DNA from: Iris pallida
Lineage: Eukaryota; Streptophyta; Magnoliopsida; Asparagales; Iridaceae
Direction: 5' to 3'
Assembly: GCA_029216955.1 (NCBI GenBank)
Contig: JANAVB010010791.1
Location: forward strand, 4,641,831 to 4,705,830
Length of the DNA: 64,000 bases
Shown here: piece by piece, positions 32,643 through 45,640 of the stretch
Position numbering within the stretch: the stretch's first letter is position 1
How the letters are laid out: each line of letters starts with the position of its first letter
The notes under the pieces: generated by a model
What the model was told of the DNA's origin: nothing
What the model saw: the letters and a program-made list of their open reading frames with translations, nothing else
The model's database searches: none
Made by a program: the position numbers and the translations under genes

Positions 32643-35124
32643 TGTATAATTTAAGCCTCGTCCCGCTCCGCTCAATCGGAGGAATCAAAATGCTAACGAC
32701 GTTTGGACTTAGTCATGCAATGGCTGCTCGAAGACCCGCACGGTCGAGGCGACTCCTCATATAGGTGGGTGGCTTCAATAAACTTTCCTCAGCTTGGCCT
32801 TCGCACTAATAAAATAAAAGTTTTCAAATGCACGAGTAGGCTTGATAATAAAAGAGACGAATCCATATAGCTAAGGAAATAATACCAACTTGGGCCAAAC
32901 TGAGTTAGAACATGAAAAAAGGTCCCATGGTCGGCTTAAAAGTGTTGTATGATGGCTTTGAAAAAGAAACTTGGTCCTTCGTCCCATGGCTTGGGAGAAG
33001 AAAAGTTGGTCTTCGCCATAAAGCTATGAATTAGCCTAAGTCATAGATGTCGCCCGCATAAATGCTTGATAAAGCATGCACGGTTCCAACGTCTAAGGCT
33101 TCGCATAGCCTATGCTCGCCCCATGTGTTAAGTTGTATCACACGGCTTATGGCACAAGTCTAGGCACTCAAATAACTTGGTTGTTCAAAGTCAAACGCGT
33201 GTACGACATGTTCCCATGATGCAAGGCTTGATGCAACCTTTGCTCGTCAAGTTGTTGCACGATTGAGTTAGGCAATAAGTTATGTCGGGCTAACTAAGTC
33301 ATTCTAGTACTGTCCTACGTTTTTTGCGGTTGTCATAACTACATAGTCCCATGATCTTCAGTCTCATCATATAGAGTATGAATTGAGCGGTAGCATCGTA
33401 TAGAATGCAAGTTGGTTTAAGGCACGAGCCACGGTTGGTTCAGTACAAAGGTAGCCACAGTCTATGGCACCTAAAGAATATGTTTTATTCAAGTTAAACG
33501 GGAAGGCTATGCAATATCCGTTCCCTGGATTTCAAAAAATGAAAAGTTCAAGCGATGGTCTGTCATCGAGGCGGTCCCTCGTTTGTGAGTCTCATGGTTT
33601 CGAGCACGTTTTGCTCAAGTATGGTTTCAATGCACAAAATACAAAGGGTTTGAGTCATAGCACAAATCAGGCCATGCATTTATGTGAGTCTAGATGAAGT
33701 CTCGTAGGTGCATGGTACTGGACAACTTGTCGACGAGGGCGATGTTTCTTCGGACGGCAACCTGGGCACAGGAGATCGAACTGACCATGGAGAAAACACG
33801 GTATAGCTGATGCTGGGTAGGCAACCAGGGATTCGGTGGGTTATCATTGGGGCTAGCTACCTGCATTGACCGACCGATCCTATTCCCAGCTATTGTCACG
33901 ATGGGTCGTTAATGCCAGTGACCTTTCATATAGATAAGTTGGCGTGCTGAGCGGTTATCCGTATACACGGTATCGGTCGAATCAAAAGAAGTGTAAACAT
34001 GGTACAAACTGAGTCAAGAAAAGGTATGCACGGTTGCAACACCAGTATGAAGCCTAAGATTTGGTTATACCAAAGACACATACTTTGGCAAGAAATGTGG
34101 CATCGAGTATTTAGTTGTTGGCACAGAGTTGCATACGTTGGATTTGACTCGTTAAGAGTTAAGTCAATAAGGGCCGTAAGGCGAGTTCGAGTGAGCAATA
34201 TTGGGTTACGAGGCACGACCTCGATATGTTGAGGCACGGCCACGCTGTCACAGCATAAGTATAGGTAAGATTAAGTGGGGAAGCACTGCCTCAAGTATAT
34301 TGAAGCATGAATAGAGTTTATGGCATGACCAAGTTGCTGCGTTCCAAATATGGGTCGATAGGCAAGCACGAGTCGATAATTTGACTTCGTTTAAGTTGAC
34401 TTCATTGGCACAAGAAGGGTCAAGAGGCAAGGTAAAAGTAAGTCGTTGGTGCAAGGCCCGGTGATAGTCTAGAGATATAAAATAGGCCTAGAGTCTATGT
34501 CCTAAAACTAATACTAAGGCAAGAGTAGAAAGATAATCAAAAAGGGTTATATTACACAAAGTAAATGAACGTATTGGTTTTGTATGGGTAGGTGAGGAGC
34601 TCACTACACTAGTAAAGTTAAGTACTGACACCCACACAGTTTCTATGTGCAGGCACAGGTAGAAGCTCGTTGGCACAGAGCTCGCTTGGATGCGTCGAGG
34701 CACGGAGTTCCTTCGCATTTCGAGGCGTGCAGCCGCATGGAGTCTGGACTTATATAGGACATAATGTATCGACATCGCCTATCTGAAGCATCTGCTGGCT
34801 TATCAAATTGTATTGAGATATGATAGAGAGTAGAGTGACTTGTATTATGAGAAGAGTGAGCTTGAGTGATTGTAATCTTGGCCTCGTGCCCACCTATGTA
34901 ATCTTTGTTTCAATATTAATAAAGAGCTATTTGCTTGACTTGTGTCTTGTTTGAAGTTTTCATTGATAATAATCAATGTTTCTGCTTGAGACTTCTATGC
35001 GATGACCCCGTCGCTTAGCTTGTAATCGGCCGTTATGGAGCCTTCCTTGTGTGAGCGTAACCCCGGCTCACGCTATATCGTGCCTTTGAGAGGACGATCA
35101 GTCCTACGGGACCAGGGCGTGACA
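32643..35124 (+). repeat. Element H 3' LTR, 2482 bp
   Basis: Starts TGTATAAT and ends GGGCGTGACA. Aligns with 27508-29981; the first bases differ by small indels. Possible poly(A) signal near 34918. Confidence 0.9.
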
Positions 35125-35528
35125 CTTAAGGGGCACATAGGAAAGTTTAGGGTCTAGGTAGATGTGAACGAGAGCCCTGATCTCGTCCATATATATAGAT
35201 CTTAATTTGAATCTCATAGAGCTAAGGAGAAGGGGGTTTAGTCAATTTAGAGTTCTTATCAGAACCGACCGTTTGAGGATTTAAAATTCTATAATTGCAA
35301 ATTCCCCCTATCTCTATTTGATTTCCAAACCCTCTTCTCCCACTCTAACCTTTATATAACTCTAACTGAACTCATTTAGAAATCAAATACTATTTATATA
35401 TATAAATAATAATAAAATAAAAAGGAACTTTTAGACCAAGGGCTCACACTAACTACTGCCGATAATACAGCGTAGGCTGGACGTAGCCACGCACTTATAC
35501 CCCGATCATGCGGGTGCGGGGTGTGACA
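35125..35528 (+). repeat. Element G 5' LTR, right end
   Basis: Begins with the right CTTAA duplicate of H. The last ~75 bases carry the U5 module (CAGCGTAGGCTGG, then GGGTGTGACA), like the 3' LTR end at 38880-38953; the rest does not match that LTR. Confidence 0.75.
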
Positions 35529-35536
35529 TATTTTTA

Positions 35537-35597
35537 TAGTGGTCCATGCAAGTCCGTCTAATGGTGCTTAGGACTAGAGTACCATCAGGAGCTTGCA
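35537..35597 (+). other. Element G primer site (tRNA-Ile type) and hairpin
   Basis: TAGTGGTCCATGCAAGTC (35537-35554) differs from the A and F primer site by three transitions and lies eight bases after the LTR. A 7-bp stem follows (35561-35567 with 35579-35585, one G-U) around an 11-base loop containing CTAG. The outer helix TGCAAG (35547-35552) with CTTGCA (35592-35597) is kept, although the primer-site side has changed from TGCAGG: a compensatory pair. Confidence 0.6.
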
Positions 35598-36313
35598 AAC
35601 TAGGAATGTTCAATCACAGTTTAGGCTATTCTTGTAATAATTTTATCACTATTCCTTTATTGCCTAGATTTTGACCAAAATTTTGATTAATTATATCTTT
35701 CTGCATTTTCTATTCTTATAAACTTTATTTTCTTAAAAACCTATTATTAGATTTTTGTTCCGCTAAATCTTGATTATATTTATGATTGTACCTATATCAA
35801 TTTTGATTCTATTGATCATTCCTATCTTACATAAATGATTTTACATGCTTAGGTGATTCTATTCTGATTTTATCCATGATCATGCTTAAATAATTTTGAT
35901 TTTGATCGTGCTTAGATGATTTTGGCCAAGTATTTGGTCGTGCCTATAAGATTTTGATTCTATTAGTCGTGACTAGATCGTGCCTAAATGATTTCGATCA
36001 TATTTCGATTACATCCTTGATCGTGCCTAAAAGATTTGGATTTTATTCTTGATCATGCCTAAATGATTTCCTTGATAATCATGATTGGAATTTGATTATT
36101 CTTAGTTATTTCCAATAGTTGATCCTGCCTAGGTGTTTGATTGTGACCTTGCGTAGATATTGACTATACCATTTTTTGTGCCAAATCACATCCTTTATTA
36201 AATTTTAATTCACGATCGTGCCTAACTGATTTTTATTAATCGTGTCATAACTGTATTTTTCTAGTCATGCTATTAAAATTTTGCGGCCAAAATTTTTCTA
36301 TGGTGGGTAGATA
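35598..36313 (+). other. Element G internal region, non-coding
   Basis: Only about 785 bp separate the two LTRs. Repeated GATCGTGCCTA(A/G)ATGATTT-like words run through about 35840-36250 as an irregular tandem array. It ends with ATGGTGGGTAGATA, the polypurine tract. Confidence 0.75.
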
Positions 36314-38953
36314 TGTAACCCGCTCTTCTCGAATTTCCAGATTTTTCTGAATAAAGTCAAATTCCTTTTTTCTAGAATAAGTTTTTCATATTTTTAGAAG
36401 CAATTTGGTAATTATTTAGCATCCTCCATTTAGGGGAGTAACGTAGTCATAAATAAATTAACATTGGTAATTTTATAGAATTCCATAATTTGGAAATGGC
36501 ATTGCTAGCCAGGGGGATTAGTTTATGAATCTTCTAGGTCCTCCTTAATTAATCAGGCTTAGTGTTAATTAATTCTAGAGAATATACCTTAGAATCTAGC
36601 ATATTCCCAAGAATATTCCCTAAAATATTCTAGGTATATTCCTTAGGGGCCATGTGCTCAATTGCACTTATAAATACCCCTAATCACCATTAGCTTTAAT
36701 CATTCCAATTCAAGACCTAGTCCTAATGACCGTGTCTTGCCGTGTTGGCATGTCCACCACATTTTATTGATTCTTCTAGCTATTATATTACAATTCGTCC
36801 AATATGACACGATTCCACCCAAATCCACACAACTAATTCTTCGTATTCTCGGGTCCGTCCCCGAGGACATGGGCACACCCACACAATTCTACATATAAAA
36901 TCCGAATCCCCATCCCTGGCTGTGTTTTGGCCGTGTCCGCCAACCAAGATTCTACCAGGCATCTACCGATCTCCATCAAAAACCACCCCACAACAACCCT
37001 TGAGCCGCCGCTCCTTCTCGAGTGCACCTCCATCGAGCACTACCTCTATCTCGGTCTTCACGAACCAGCACATACGGGAAAGCTAGATCTAGTCACCGCC
37101 GATTACGTTCCCCAATGTCGAGCCGCCCTGAGTCTCTTTGGATGATGCCTGCATCGATCGGGCCTGTCTGATCACTTCCTTAGCGTGATGCTACCTGTGT
37201 AGCCCATCGGTTCCCATTTTTCCATCGTGCCCGGCCGCTCCAACTCTAGAAAGCCATCCCCAAGCCCATCAGGCATCGCCTGTGAGCCTCGTTTATATCT
37301 CGAGGACTCAGCAGTGCCCCTCAGTTTCGATGGATTTCCCCTCCTCTCTAGTGGGTGAGCTCTCTTCCTTCTTGCTCCCTCTTTCCTCTTCTTCTCCTCC
37401 TTCTTTTTCCTCTTCTCTTCTTCATTCTTTTTCTATAGATTTGTTTTCTCTCTCCTAATCGAGGAGAGAGTATAGCTAATCAGTGGGCCGGGTTATTATA
37501 GTTGGGTCAGGCCAAGGGCTATAGGATGGGCAGTAGGGCTTGTACTGAGCCCAAGAAAGAATAATGAAAGAATTAAAAAAAAAGAAATAAATTATGGATT
37601 GTTTGAGTTGTGGGCTTGTATGTAAAGATTAAGTTTAATGAAATTATGATTTTATAGATTAAGAAAAATAGTATGGAATAATATTCATTTTTTATTTTGT
37701 TGAGTAATAATGATACCTAGTAACTCGACTTTGTAGATTTCTTTTTTAAAGACTTATAACTTTGGGGTCTAGTAAATAGATAGCATTTAGGGCTTTGGTT
37801 AAAGATGGATAAATCGAGTTCTTGCAAATAATGGAATCAAATACATCCATATGGTTTTCTAGGTTGGACTAGGAGCATTTACAACCATTAGACTTAAGAC
37901 AAGTACACTCCTTACTTATGCTTCTTAATACATTATAAATGTATTATTTTATTGTCTAGATATGTCTCATCTTGCGATACAGTCTTGACACATGATCATA
38001 TTTATTTATCCTGATCATGTTTATTAATCATGATTGGTGATCGTGATTCATGTTTATTGATCATGATCGTGTTTCTTGATGGTGACTCATGTATATTATT
38101 CATGTTCATGATCGTGACTTGTTTACTGATTGTGTATCATATATTGATCATGACTTATGTTCTATATCGTCATTGACATTGTTTGGTGTCTCATGGGAGG
38201 GGAAATGCCAAGTAGGTATGTGGTCACGCCCATATTATCGTAAATATCATAAATAGTACAAATACAACTCACGTATGACCTGCCATATTCCTATCGTTAA
38301 TAGCCATCTTTGGATGTGTCGTATTATCCTAGCCTGACCACATAATGAACATGGTATTTCGATTGCACATAGTTTCTAGTCATATTTATTCTTGAACATG
38401 GTTACTCTCATAGTTTCTCGTGTTGTAGGTTGCATCGCATGACATCATTCCGTATCACATGTTCTGGTTTATTTATTTCTTGCATTTACTTTACTATTTT
38501 ATTTTGTATCATGCGACATTTGTTTGGATGTACTTTGCTCCTTTCCTGACTATATTGTTGACATATTAAGACAGAGCATGAGGATGACACTAGATTGTAT
38601 GACGAATTATGGAAGGTTCTAAAAGACTTATATTCTATGTGAGATATATATATAGAAGATGGTTTTTGATGAGACATATAGGGGTTGTATTATTCCTTTG
38701 TGGACATGGATTACCGAATTTGTATCCAAAAATTGGACATCTACTATGTACTCAAAGTGATAGTGGATGTTGTGATTGTGCGTGGGCTTGCTTTTGGTTT
38801 TGGTTTTACTAGTTTCATGATTGAGCAAAAGACCGATTTTTGTGACTAATTGGTGACTATCAAGGTCAAGACAGCTAACTATCGCAGATACTGTGGCGTA
38901 GGCTGGTCGTATCCACGCACTCGTATCCAATCACGCGGCCACGGGGCATGACA
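36314..38953 (+). repeat. Element G 3' LTR, 2640 bp
   Basis: Starts TGTAACCCGC after the polypurine tract and ends GGGGCATGACA with the U5 module. Near 38520-38600 it carries a GCTCCTTTCCTGACT...GAGGATGACACTAG block that resembles the A LTR at 60-120, a region missing from the G 5' LTR. No gene. Confidence 0.88.
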
Positions 38954-41362
38954 AGTAACTAAGTCAAGACCCATATCGACGCCTTCGTCGACTATACCCG
39001 AGACATTCTCAGACACACACATTTATACTATTTCTATTAAAAAATATATAATAATATCAGTGAAGTTTAAATAGTAAATACAAGACACGGTATACTTGCC
39101 TGGATCTCCAAGATAGTAAAACTACTATCGGATTTGGTATCTAATGTCACGTTGTCCCGGAAGCCTATAAATAAGTAAAATATTAATAGCATCAGTAACT
39201 ATTGTAGAATTTGCTACACATACACAATACCATTAACTATATACACGTAAAGTAGGTTATGAAATCAGGTTTTGATACCAGTAAAGGAAACTAGTTCTAG
39301 GATATAGGTTTGGTCTTCCGGTCACCTATCCACTCATTAGCCTAAATTTAACATATAATCCTAGATTAACCTTACTCCCAAACTACTCTACATGTGATAC
39401 TAGTGTTATTCCTTCTAAGGTTGGTCCTAACAATGACTTATATACCAAATATACTTCATAAGGGACAACTTAAGTATGTCCCTTACTAGATTAAAGTCCC
39501 AAGTTACCAGCTAACTAACCTATGCCATAACATCATGTTTGCCCTATTTCTAAACCTTCTTAACACATGTGTGAAGGTCACAAGTAGGGTTAGCTATGAT
39601 TATTCCTACAACTGGTCAAGGTTGGCTATGATGCAACTAATGAATAACAATATCTACAACTTGTCAATTTTGGCAATACCAACCCTTATGTGGACATTCC
39701 TATAGCTTCCAAACCTATTGGCATCATTCTAATGCTTTCCATGTGTTATCTAGAAGTCTGAAACAAAAATTATATCTGAAACAAAAAGTATACCATATCT
39801 AGGGTGTGGCATACGCTCTAAGGGTGAAATGATATGTTCTAACACCAACCTACATGCTGAATTTACGTGCCAAGAACACCTATTATAAAGAATAAACTTT
39901 ATGACATAGAGAAAACAATCTCTTCTACTATGATAGGAAAATCGAAGATAGGATTTACAGAAGAAAGTTAGGGTAATCATCTCACTCTGCTTCGACTGCA
40001 ACCAAGTTTATCTGACCATCATTTTCTAATTATACTCTTATCTTGCAAGTCCAAATATACTACTACAAAAATCATGATCTTCAATCATAAAAATAAAACC
40101 TTATATGACTACTACCAAAATCATAATCTTCCGTCATGAAGATCGAACCCTTCTATAAATACTATAGGATTGACCTTCATTCCCGAGGCACTACCCAAGA
40201 AGCATACTCTTGTTAGAACTCCGCGATCATTTTTTTTTTTGCTTTTCTTGATTTTGAATCCATTATCAACTTAGTCATCTTTAAGTCCAAATTTCTCTAT
40301 CTTGTCGTTACTTAGATCTGAAACCCCTAAATTAGGGATTATAAAAATCCTTGAATATTTGTTCAAATTATACCCCTCGTATTACTCAAAGTCTAATGTC
40401 ACTACTATCATATAAAAAATTATTCTCCATTATTTAGAATTAACATTCACATTTCCTTCAGGTTTTATCTTTAAATATTATCCTTCTTAGAATTTAGAAG
40501 TCTCACCAAAAGTCTCTAAATATTTTTCCTATAATTCAAAAATTTTGTGTTCTATCAGTTCTTAGTCATTCTCCTACCAATCTTTTATTCAAATTCGTAT
40601 CATCACCGCATCAAGTCATAAATTCCTTTTTTATGTATTTTGGATTCCTAAATTCAATACCCTAGCCTTAATTCGATAATAAAATATCTCAAGTTTTAGT
40701 AACTAAAAATAGCATCTAAATTTTTCTCAAGATCAAATCGTTTCGTAACAATATCCTCAGTTCTAAAAATACAACTACGAAATATTACAGTTCTTACCAT
40801 TAAGGTACCTTCCACTGTTCTTCCTTCTCGAAATCCTTCTACGTTCTTTCTAAAGTAATCCATCTCAGTCATATCATTCTTCCACTCTCTTGTTACTTCC
40901 TTACAATACCCTATATTTAATATCACACTGATACACCTAGCTAATATTATCACCCTCAATAACACTCACTAATACTAAACTGATACGCTACACCTATCAC
41001 TGATTACTCACCAATCTGGATACATCCTGGACACTTGCATCCTCTAGGCACACTTAGTACACAGTCACTAACTCCATAACTATACTGGTCGTATGCTTGA
41101 TACTCTAGGATACCTACTGGTAACTGTACTCCGACACAACCAATCTTCAAACTACTAAGCTACTACACTATCCAAGAAGCTGCCTCGAAACTAATGAAGG
41201 TAAGGCCCCATAAGGAACTGAATTAGAGGAACTAAAGATATCCTTACCCTGAGCTATTAGAGCGATGGAACAGATCTCAATGATAACAAGGTGGAATGAT
41301 ATGGACGATATATTAAGAACCAGTTTAAGATATGATCTGATAACTATATACGTCTATCCGAA

Positions 41363-41615
41363 ATCATGTTACCCAGAATTTTCGCCACGCCAGTAAGCAT
41401 AGCTGCAATAAACGATAGAGTCCATAACTAAGGTATATACCCTATAATCATGTTATCTAGAATTCTCACCACGCTAACCAGTATGGCTACAAGAAACTCT
41501 AAATTTTATAACAAAGATATGTATACCCTAAATCAGGCTCTATATTTTTTTTCATGCCAGCTAGTATGGTTGCGATAAACTCTAGACTACATAACCAAAG
41601 TAGATATTTATCTTT
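41363..41615. repeat. Three-unit 84-bp tandem repeat
   Basis: Units start at about 41363, 41447 and 41532 (ATCATGTTACCCAGAATT, ATCATGTTATCTAGAATT, ATCAGGCTCTATATTTTT) and share AGTATGGCTGCAA-like and ATAACNAAG blocks. Well diverged, so old. Confidence 0.75.
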
Positions 41616-41885
41616 CATACTGTCCTCATCGAATATGTCATCAGAATATACCTTAATTTAGTCCATAAATTCATCTTGATAAAAATCAAAGTCAACAAAG
41701 AACACCAAGATTCAATCAACGAACGAGAGTAGACAGAAACAAGTGGAAACAGATTTCGAGATAGGGTTTAGAGTAAGATTCTCAGGGGTCATCCCAAGAA
41801 TCTCTCGAGGAGTCCTAATATGTGATTGAGTACCAAACCTGCTAAAATATTCTATGACTCAAAATCCTTATCCTAGGGCAGGCTC

Positions 41886-41959
41886 ATAGTAGTACGACTA
41901 AGCCTATGTACTACCATTACATCGTACTAGTTGTAAAGTCTGACGTGCATGGGCCACCA
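41886..41959 (-). other. Element I primer site (tRNA-Ile type) and hairpin
   Basis: On the minus strand TGGTGGCCCATGCACGTC (41942-41959) has one mismatch to the A site and lies six bases after the LTR. Arms 41886-41895 and 41908-41917 form a 10-bp stem with one G-U and a 12-base loop, the same size as in A but with a different stem sequence. Confidence 0.6.
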
Positions 41960-41965
41960 TAAAAA

Positions 41966-44475
41966 TGTGCAACGACCCGTACCCGGATATTCGGGCTCGA
42001 GTATGTGGGTCACGCCTAGCCTACGCCACAGTATCGGCAGTAGAACGTTGCCAAGTATCCAATAAATATGTCAACATCTAAATTATCTATAAAAACAATA
42101 TGTACTCAAATCACATACAACTAAGGCAAATTGAATAAGAAAGATAGTAGTAACATTGAAATCAACTAGAGTATACAAATGTTCATACATATCAAGAATG
42201 TATCGAAAACAAAATCTAATAACGAAACACAAATCTAAATAAAGAAATAATGGCCTAGAGCTCCCGGGAGTCAACTCACGGTAAATAGAATATCGAGAAT
42301 CTATCTCAGCTAGCATCGTCGTGTAGTCCAAGAATGTGAGACATAATAACTCCTAAAAATATGATTATCCAGTCAGGATTGGAGCAAAGTACTTCTCTAA
42401 TAACAGTTCCAGCAAATGATAAAGACTATGTAGCAATAAATAGAAAGAATATACAAGATAAAGTGATATGTACATGACCATAGTAAGACATAAGTAAAAC
42501 TGTAAATGAGTGTAAGAGCAAGAGAATAAGGTATATCATGTACAAGAATCAAGAACAATACTATCTATGTGAGTGAGCACTAGTTTCAACATGTGATCGG
42601 CTTAGAAATTTGTACGAGAATTTATGGTCTGGTTAATCATATGTGCGGTGTATGATCAACACTCACAAGAAACAAGACTTGCAAAAGGAGGGTATGATCA
42701 TATATCTACACTAATACTTTCCGCCACCAACTGGTATAGTGGATCCAACCATGGTACGTTACGACCCGGGATTCTAGGAGAAGGCAGCAAGTCTTCTCGA
42801 GAATCAGTATCTATACAAGTACAAGAACAACAATAAGGCTTGCACAAGATACACCAAGATATACAAGGAATAACATCTCATGACGGATCAAGAAAATACC
42901 AATTCTATGCTCCATAACATCATTACCTATTCTAATTATCAGAGAATATACTCGCCTTAATTTCGTTGGAGTCAACGTGCATGACACGAATATGTCGGCA
43001 TGGAATAGGTAATGATGCTATACTCCACAAAATGGTCCCAAACAACGGCAGAAGCTATTTCATTGACTCCAAAATAGTCCAAATAGCCTACTTTTGTATA
43101 TAGAAACCCAGAGTCAGAGTTTGGCATAATAATCGAATTAAGAAATAGGAAACGATTATAATAGTCATAATTTATGATTTTTAAGGAGAAAAACGTAACT
43201 AAATACGTATAATTATTTGAAATAATATTACATATAATCTTTTTTAAATTCTCAAAATCCATTTTATTAAAACATGATAGATAGTAAGTATAACATGATC
43301 AAGTTATAAATTACTTCCCAAAGTCAAAATATTATCCATTTTATTAGAGTAGTTATGTATACTTTGTTTTTTTAGAGTAGTTATGTATACATCTAGAATC
43401 ATATATTTATAAAAATATATTGAAAACCACTCATGAAAATATGCCTAATTCTATGTAATAGCTCAATAAATTTAACTAGTTTTTAAGGCCCAAAACAGAA
43501 AATTGGAATTATTCATAAAGTTATTTTTATATACGTACACATATATACAATACCTATATATATACATGCATATACATTTACTTACATATAATACCATATA
43601 TACGAATTTACATCTATTATAACTAATATTTAAATTATGCTTAATCCTGGCCCAAGAATCATGGCCAAATCTTCAAATAGCCCAAGAATTAAAAACCTAA
43701 TCCAACCCACATGTAAGCCCATATCATATACATTAACAGCATATAAGAAATTCCTAAATAATTTTCTAATGGGCTAGACCAAAACTGAACTAACCCTAAC
43801 CTTGTTATTAATAACCTTATTGTTAATAGTAGTAGTAATACCATTACTGTCACTATCGACTTATAACAACGTTAGCTTCTGTTCATCCATTCATTTCTTA
43901 AAAATTCCCAAATTTACAAAGAGAGGAGGGGGGAAGTAAAAGGGACAAGGAGCTTACAGGGCTTCAGCGGGCTCGCTCGTCGGCACTGGACGTCAGGCGA
44001 AGCCAGGGGGTTCTCTCTCATCCAAGAAGAGGTAGTCGAAGGACCCTGTGCTAGGGTAGAGCGTACAGAGGTAGGTAGAGGAGAAGCAGTGTGGAGCGCT
44101 GGCACGGCTCGATGGAGGTGTCAGGTTTGGGGGTGGCGCTAGGTAGAGCGGACGACGGCGCACGGAGATTGGCTTGGCCGGATCTGGTCGGGGACGGGCG
44201 GTGCGATCGGGTGAGGGTCTCTCTCCCTCTCTGTGTATGTGGTGTTTTTGTGAATTTGACGGTAGTGGTTATGATGAATGTTGAGGTAGTTGGCCTGGAT
44301 AGTTTTGATTTGGTTGGTGGTGGTGGTGGTGGTGATGGTGAATAGCAACTATGGATGGTGGTGTCGTAGCTCTTGTAGTGATGGTGGTGCCGTGGCTCTT
44401 GTGGTGGTGGTAGCAGCAATGTTGGGGCTATGACGGTGGGTAGGGGCTCATGGCAGTGGGTTGGGGGTTGGTGGC
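41966..44475 (-). repeat. Element I LTR, partial
   Basis: The plus strand begins TGTGCAACGACCCGTACCC, the reversed LTR end, with the U5 module at 41970-42050. It runs to 44475, where element E interrupts it. A GGT-rich microsatellite lies at about 44310-44345 and a GC-rich zone at 43960-44220. ORFs in that zone are compositional. Confidence 0.7.
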
Positions 44476-45401
44476 TGTAGAGCCTAAAAATCAAGTTGCG
44501 CCTTCAATATATTGATCAGTGATCAAGTTGCGCCCCAAAAATCAAGTTGTGCCGCTGATATAAAGCTCAGAGAACAGACTGTGCCACTGATCAGGTTGCG
44601 CACGATATTAGACTGCGCCCAGTCTTTTTGTGCCAAAACCTACGTGGCATTTGACACTTAATGGTCATCATTACCTGACAATACTGACGACTGACACAAC
44701 AGTGAACGAGGAAAATCACTTCGAATCCCATGAATAATGTCACTCTAGAAAAGTTGGTAGACAACTGTCCTATACACTTCGTGAGTTGCGCCCAGGTATA
44801 ATCTAAACAAAATCCTTAGTTGTGCCTTGGCGCAACCTGAACGACTTTTGCTCAGAAGCTGCCACGTGTGTAGGTGCAGCTCAAATCAAGCGCAGTTTGA
44901 CTTGTTGACTGAAGCTCGTGCAACTTGATAAAGTTGAGACAATTTACATTCTAAAGTAGGATGACATGGCGTACATGCCACTAATCTCTCAAGACGTGTC
45001 TACTATCCTGTACACGACCACGCGCATCTCAATCATATGATGCCACGCATCTAAATACAGTTAGTACACGATTGACAATTGAATAAAAAGTTGGCACAAC
45101 AAGTGGTTGGCGTAATCCAGTATGGCGTAATCCAGCCTCGTGCACATCAGAATAACTACCAAAACAGTTATTTCCTGAACACTATAAATAGAGTTTCCAA
45201 TCATCATCAGACAGAGATCAAAAACTCTTACAAAATTGCTGGTATGTTCTCTAGAGGCTACAGTTGTCAAGTTAACATAGTCCAAGTGATAAAGTGATCG
45301 TTTCCTGATCAGATTCCTAAAGTTGTACTTCCCTAGAATTTATTGTACTTTGTACTCTTTTACAAGTTTGGAATAAAACAAAATTTTATTTTTTGCAAAC
45401 A
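44476..45401 (+). repeat. Element E 5' LTR, 926 bp
   Basis: Starts TGTAGAGCCT and ends TTGCAAACA; aligned to the D LTR. It has a TATAAATAGAG promoter at 45183-45193. The upstream part holds at least eight (A)GTTGYGCC-type words (from about 44490), listed as a finding. Confidence 0.85.
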
Positions 45402-45404
45402 AAA

Positions 45405-45422
45405 TGGCGACTCTGCTGGGGA
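45405..45422 (+). other. Primer-binding site, tRNA-Arg type (element E)
   Basis: TGGCGACTCTGCTGGGGA, three bases after the LTR, matches the 3' end of plant tRNA-Arg(ACG) with two mismatches, as I recall it; tRNA-Arg is the known primer of Ogre elements. Confidence 0.8.
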
Positions 45423-45640
45423 CGACTTTCTCCTCCGACGAGAAAGTGACAACTTAATGTGACATTGCGTCGATCGGCAAGACGTAGAAGACTCTAGTTG
45501 TTCAAGTCAACCAGACAGCCTACGAGAATATGATCAACACCAAGAGCAACAAGCGCACGGTAGCTATTGCCAAGAACAGGATTGTGTGGACTCCTAAATC
45601 TCCCACAATCGCTATTGCCCAGGTGTAACTTGAGTGCTCA

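Larger units (their letters stand above)
27508..35124 (+). mobile_element. Element H: 7.6-kb non-coding LTR retrotransposon (LARD-like)
   Basis: Perfect 5-bp duplication CTTAA at 27503-27507 and 35125-35129. LTRs 27508-29981 and 32643-35124 surround a 2.66-kb internal region with no gag or pol frame. It has a tRNA-iMet-like primer site. Size and lack of coding fit large retrotransposon derivatives. It lies inside the 5' LTR of G and is therefore younger than G. Confidence 0.92.
25751..38953 (+). mobile_element. Element G: non-coding LTR retrotransposon, interrupted by H
   Basis: Flanked by the perfect 5-bp duplication AGTAA (25746-25750 and 38954-38958). Without H it is about 5.6 kb: 5' LTR 2.16 kb, internal 785 bp, 3' LTR 2.64 kb. 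It has a tRNA-Ile-type primer site, the post-primer hairpin, a GGTGGGTA tract and the U5 module, as in A and F. No coding sequence remains. The first ~1.15 kb of the two LTRs align, but their middle parts do not. Confidence 0.85.
38959..41965 (-). mobile_element. Element I internal region, non-coding
   Basis: Read on the minus strand it follows the I LTR and primer site. It is AT-rich, with no gag or pol motif in any frame; short minus frames at 39750-40001 and 40696-40965 show nothing recognisable. Its left end meets G, so G probably inserted into it. Confidence 0.6.

Noticed and set aside
41363..41615. CRISPR-like array
   Set aside because: Diverged tandem units with no constant repeat and unique spacer alternation, in plant DNA.
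44051..44494. Pro/His/Thr-rich frames on both strands
   Set aside because: GGT/CCA simple repeat and GC-rich LTR of element I; no domain.
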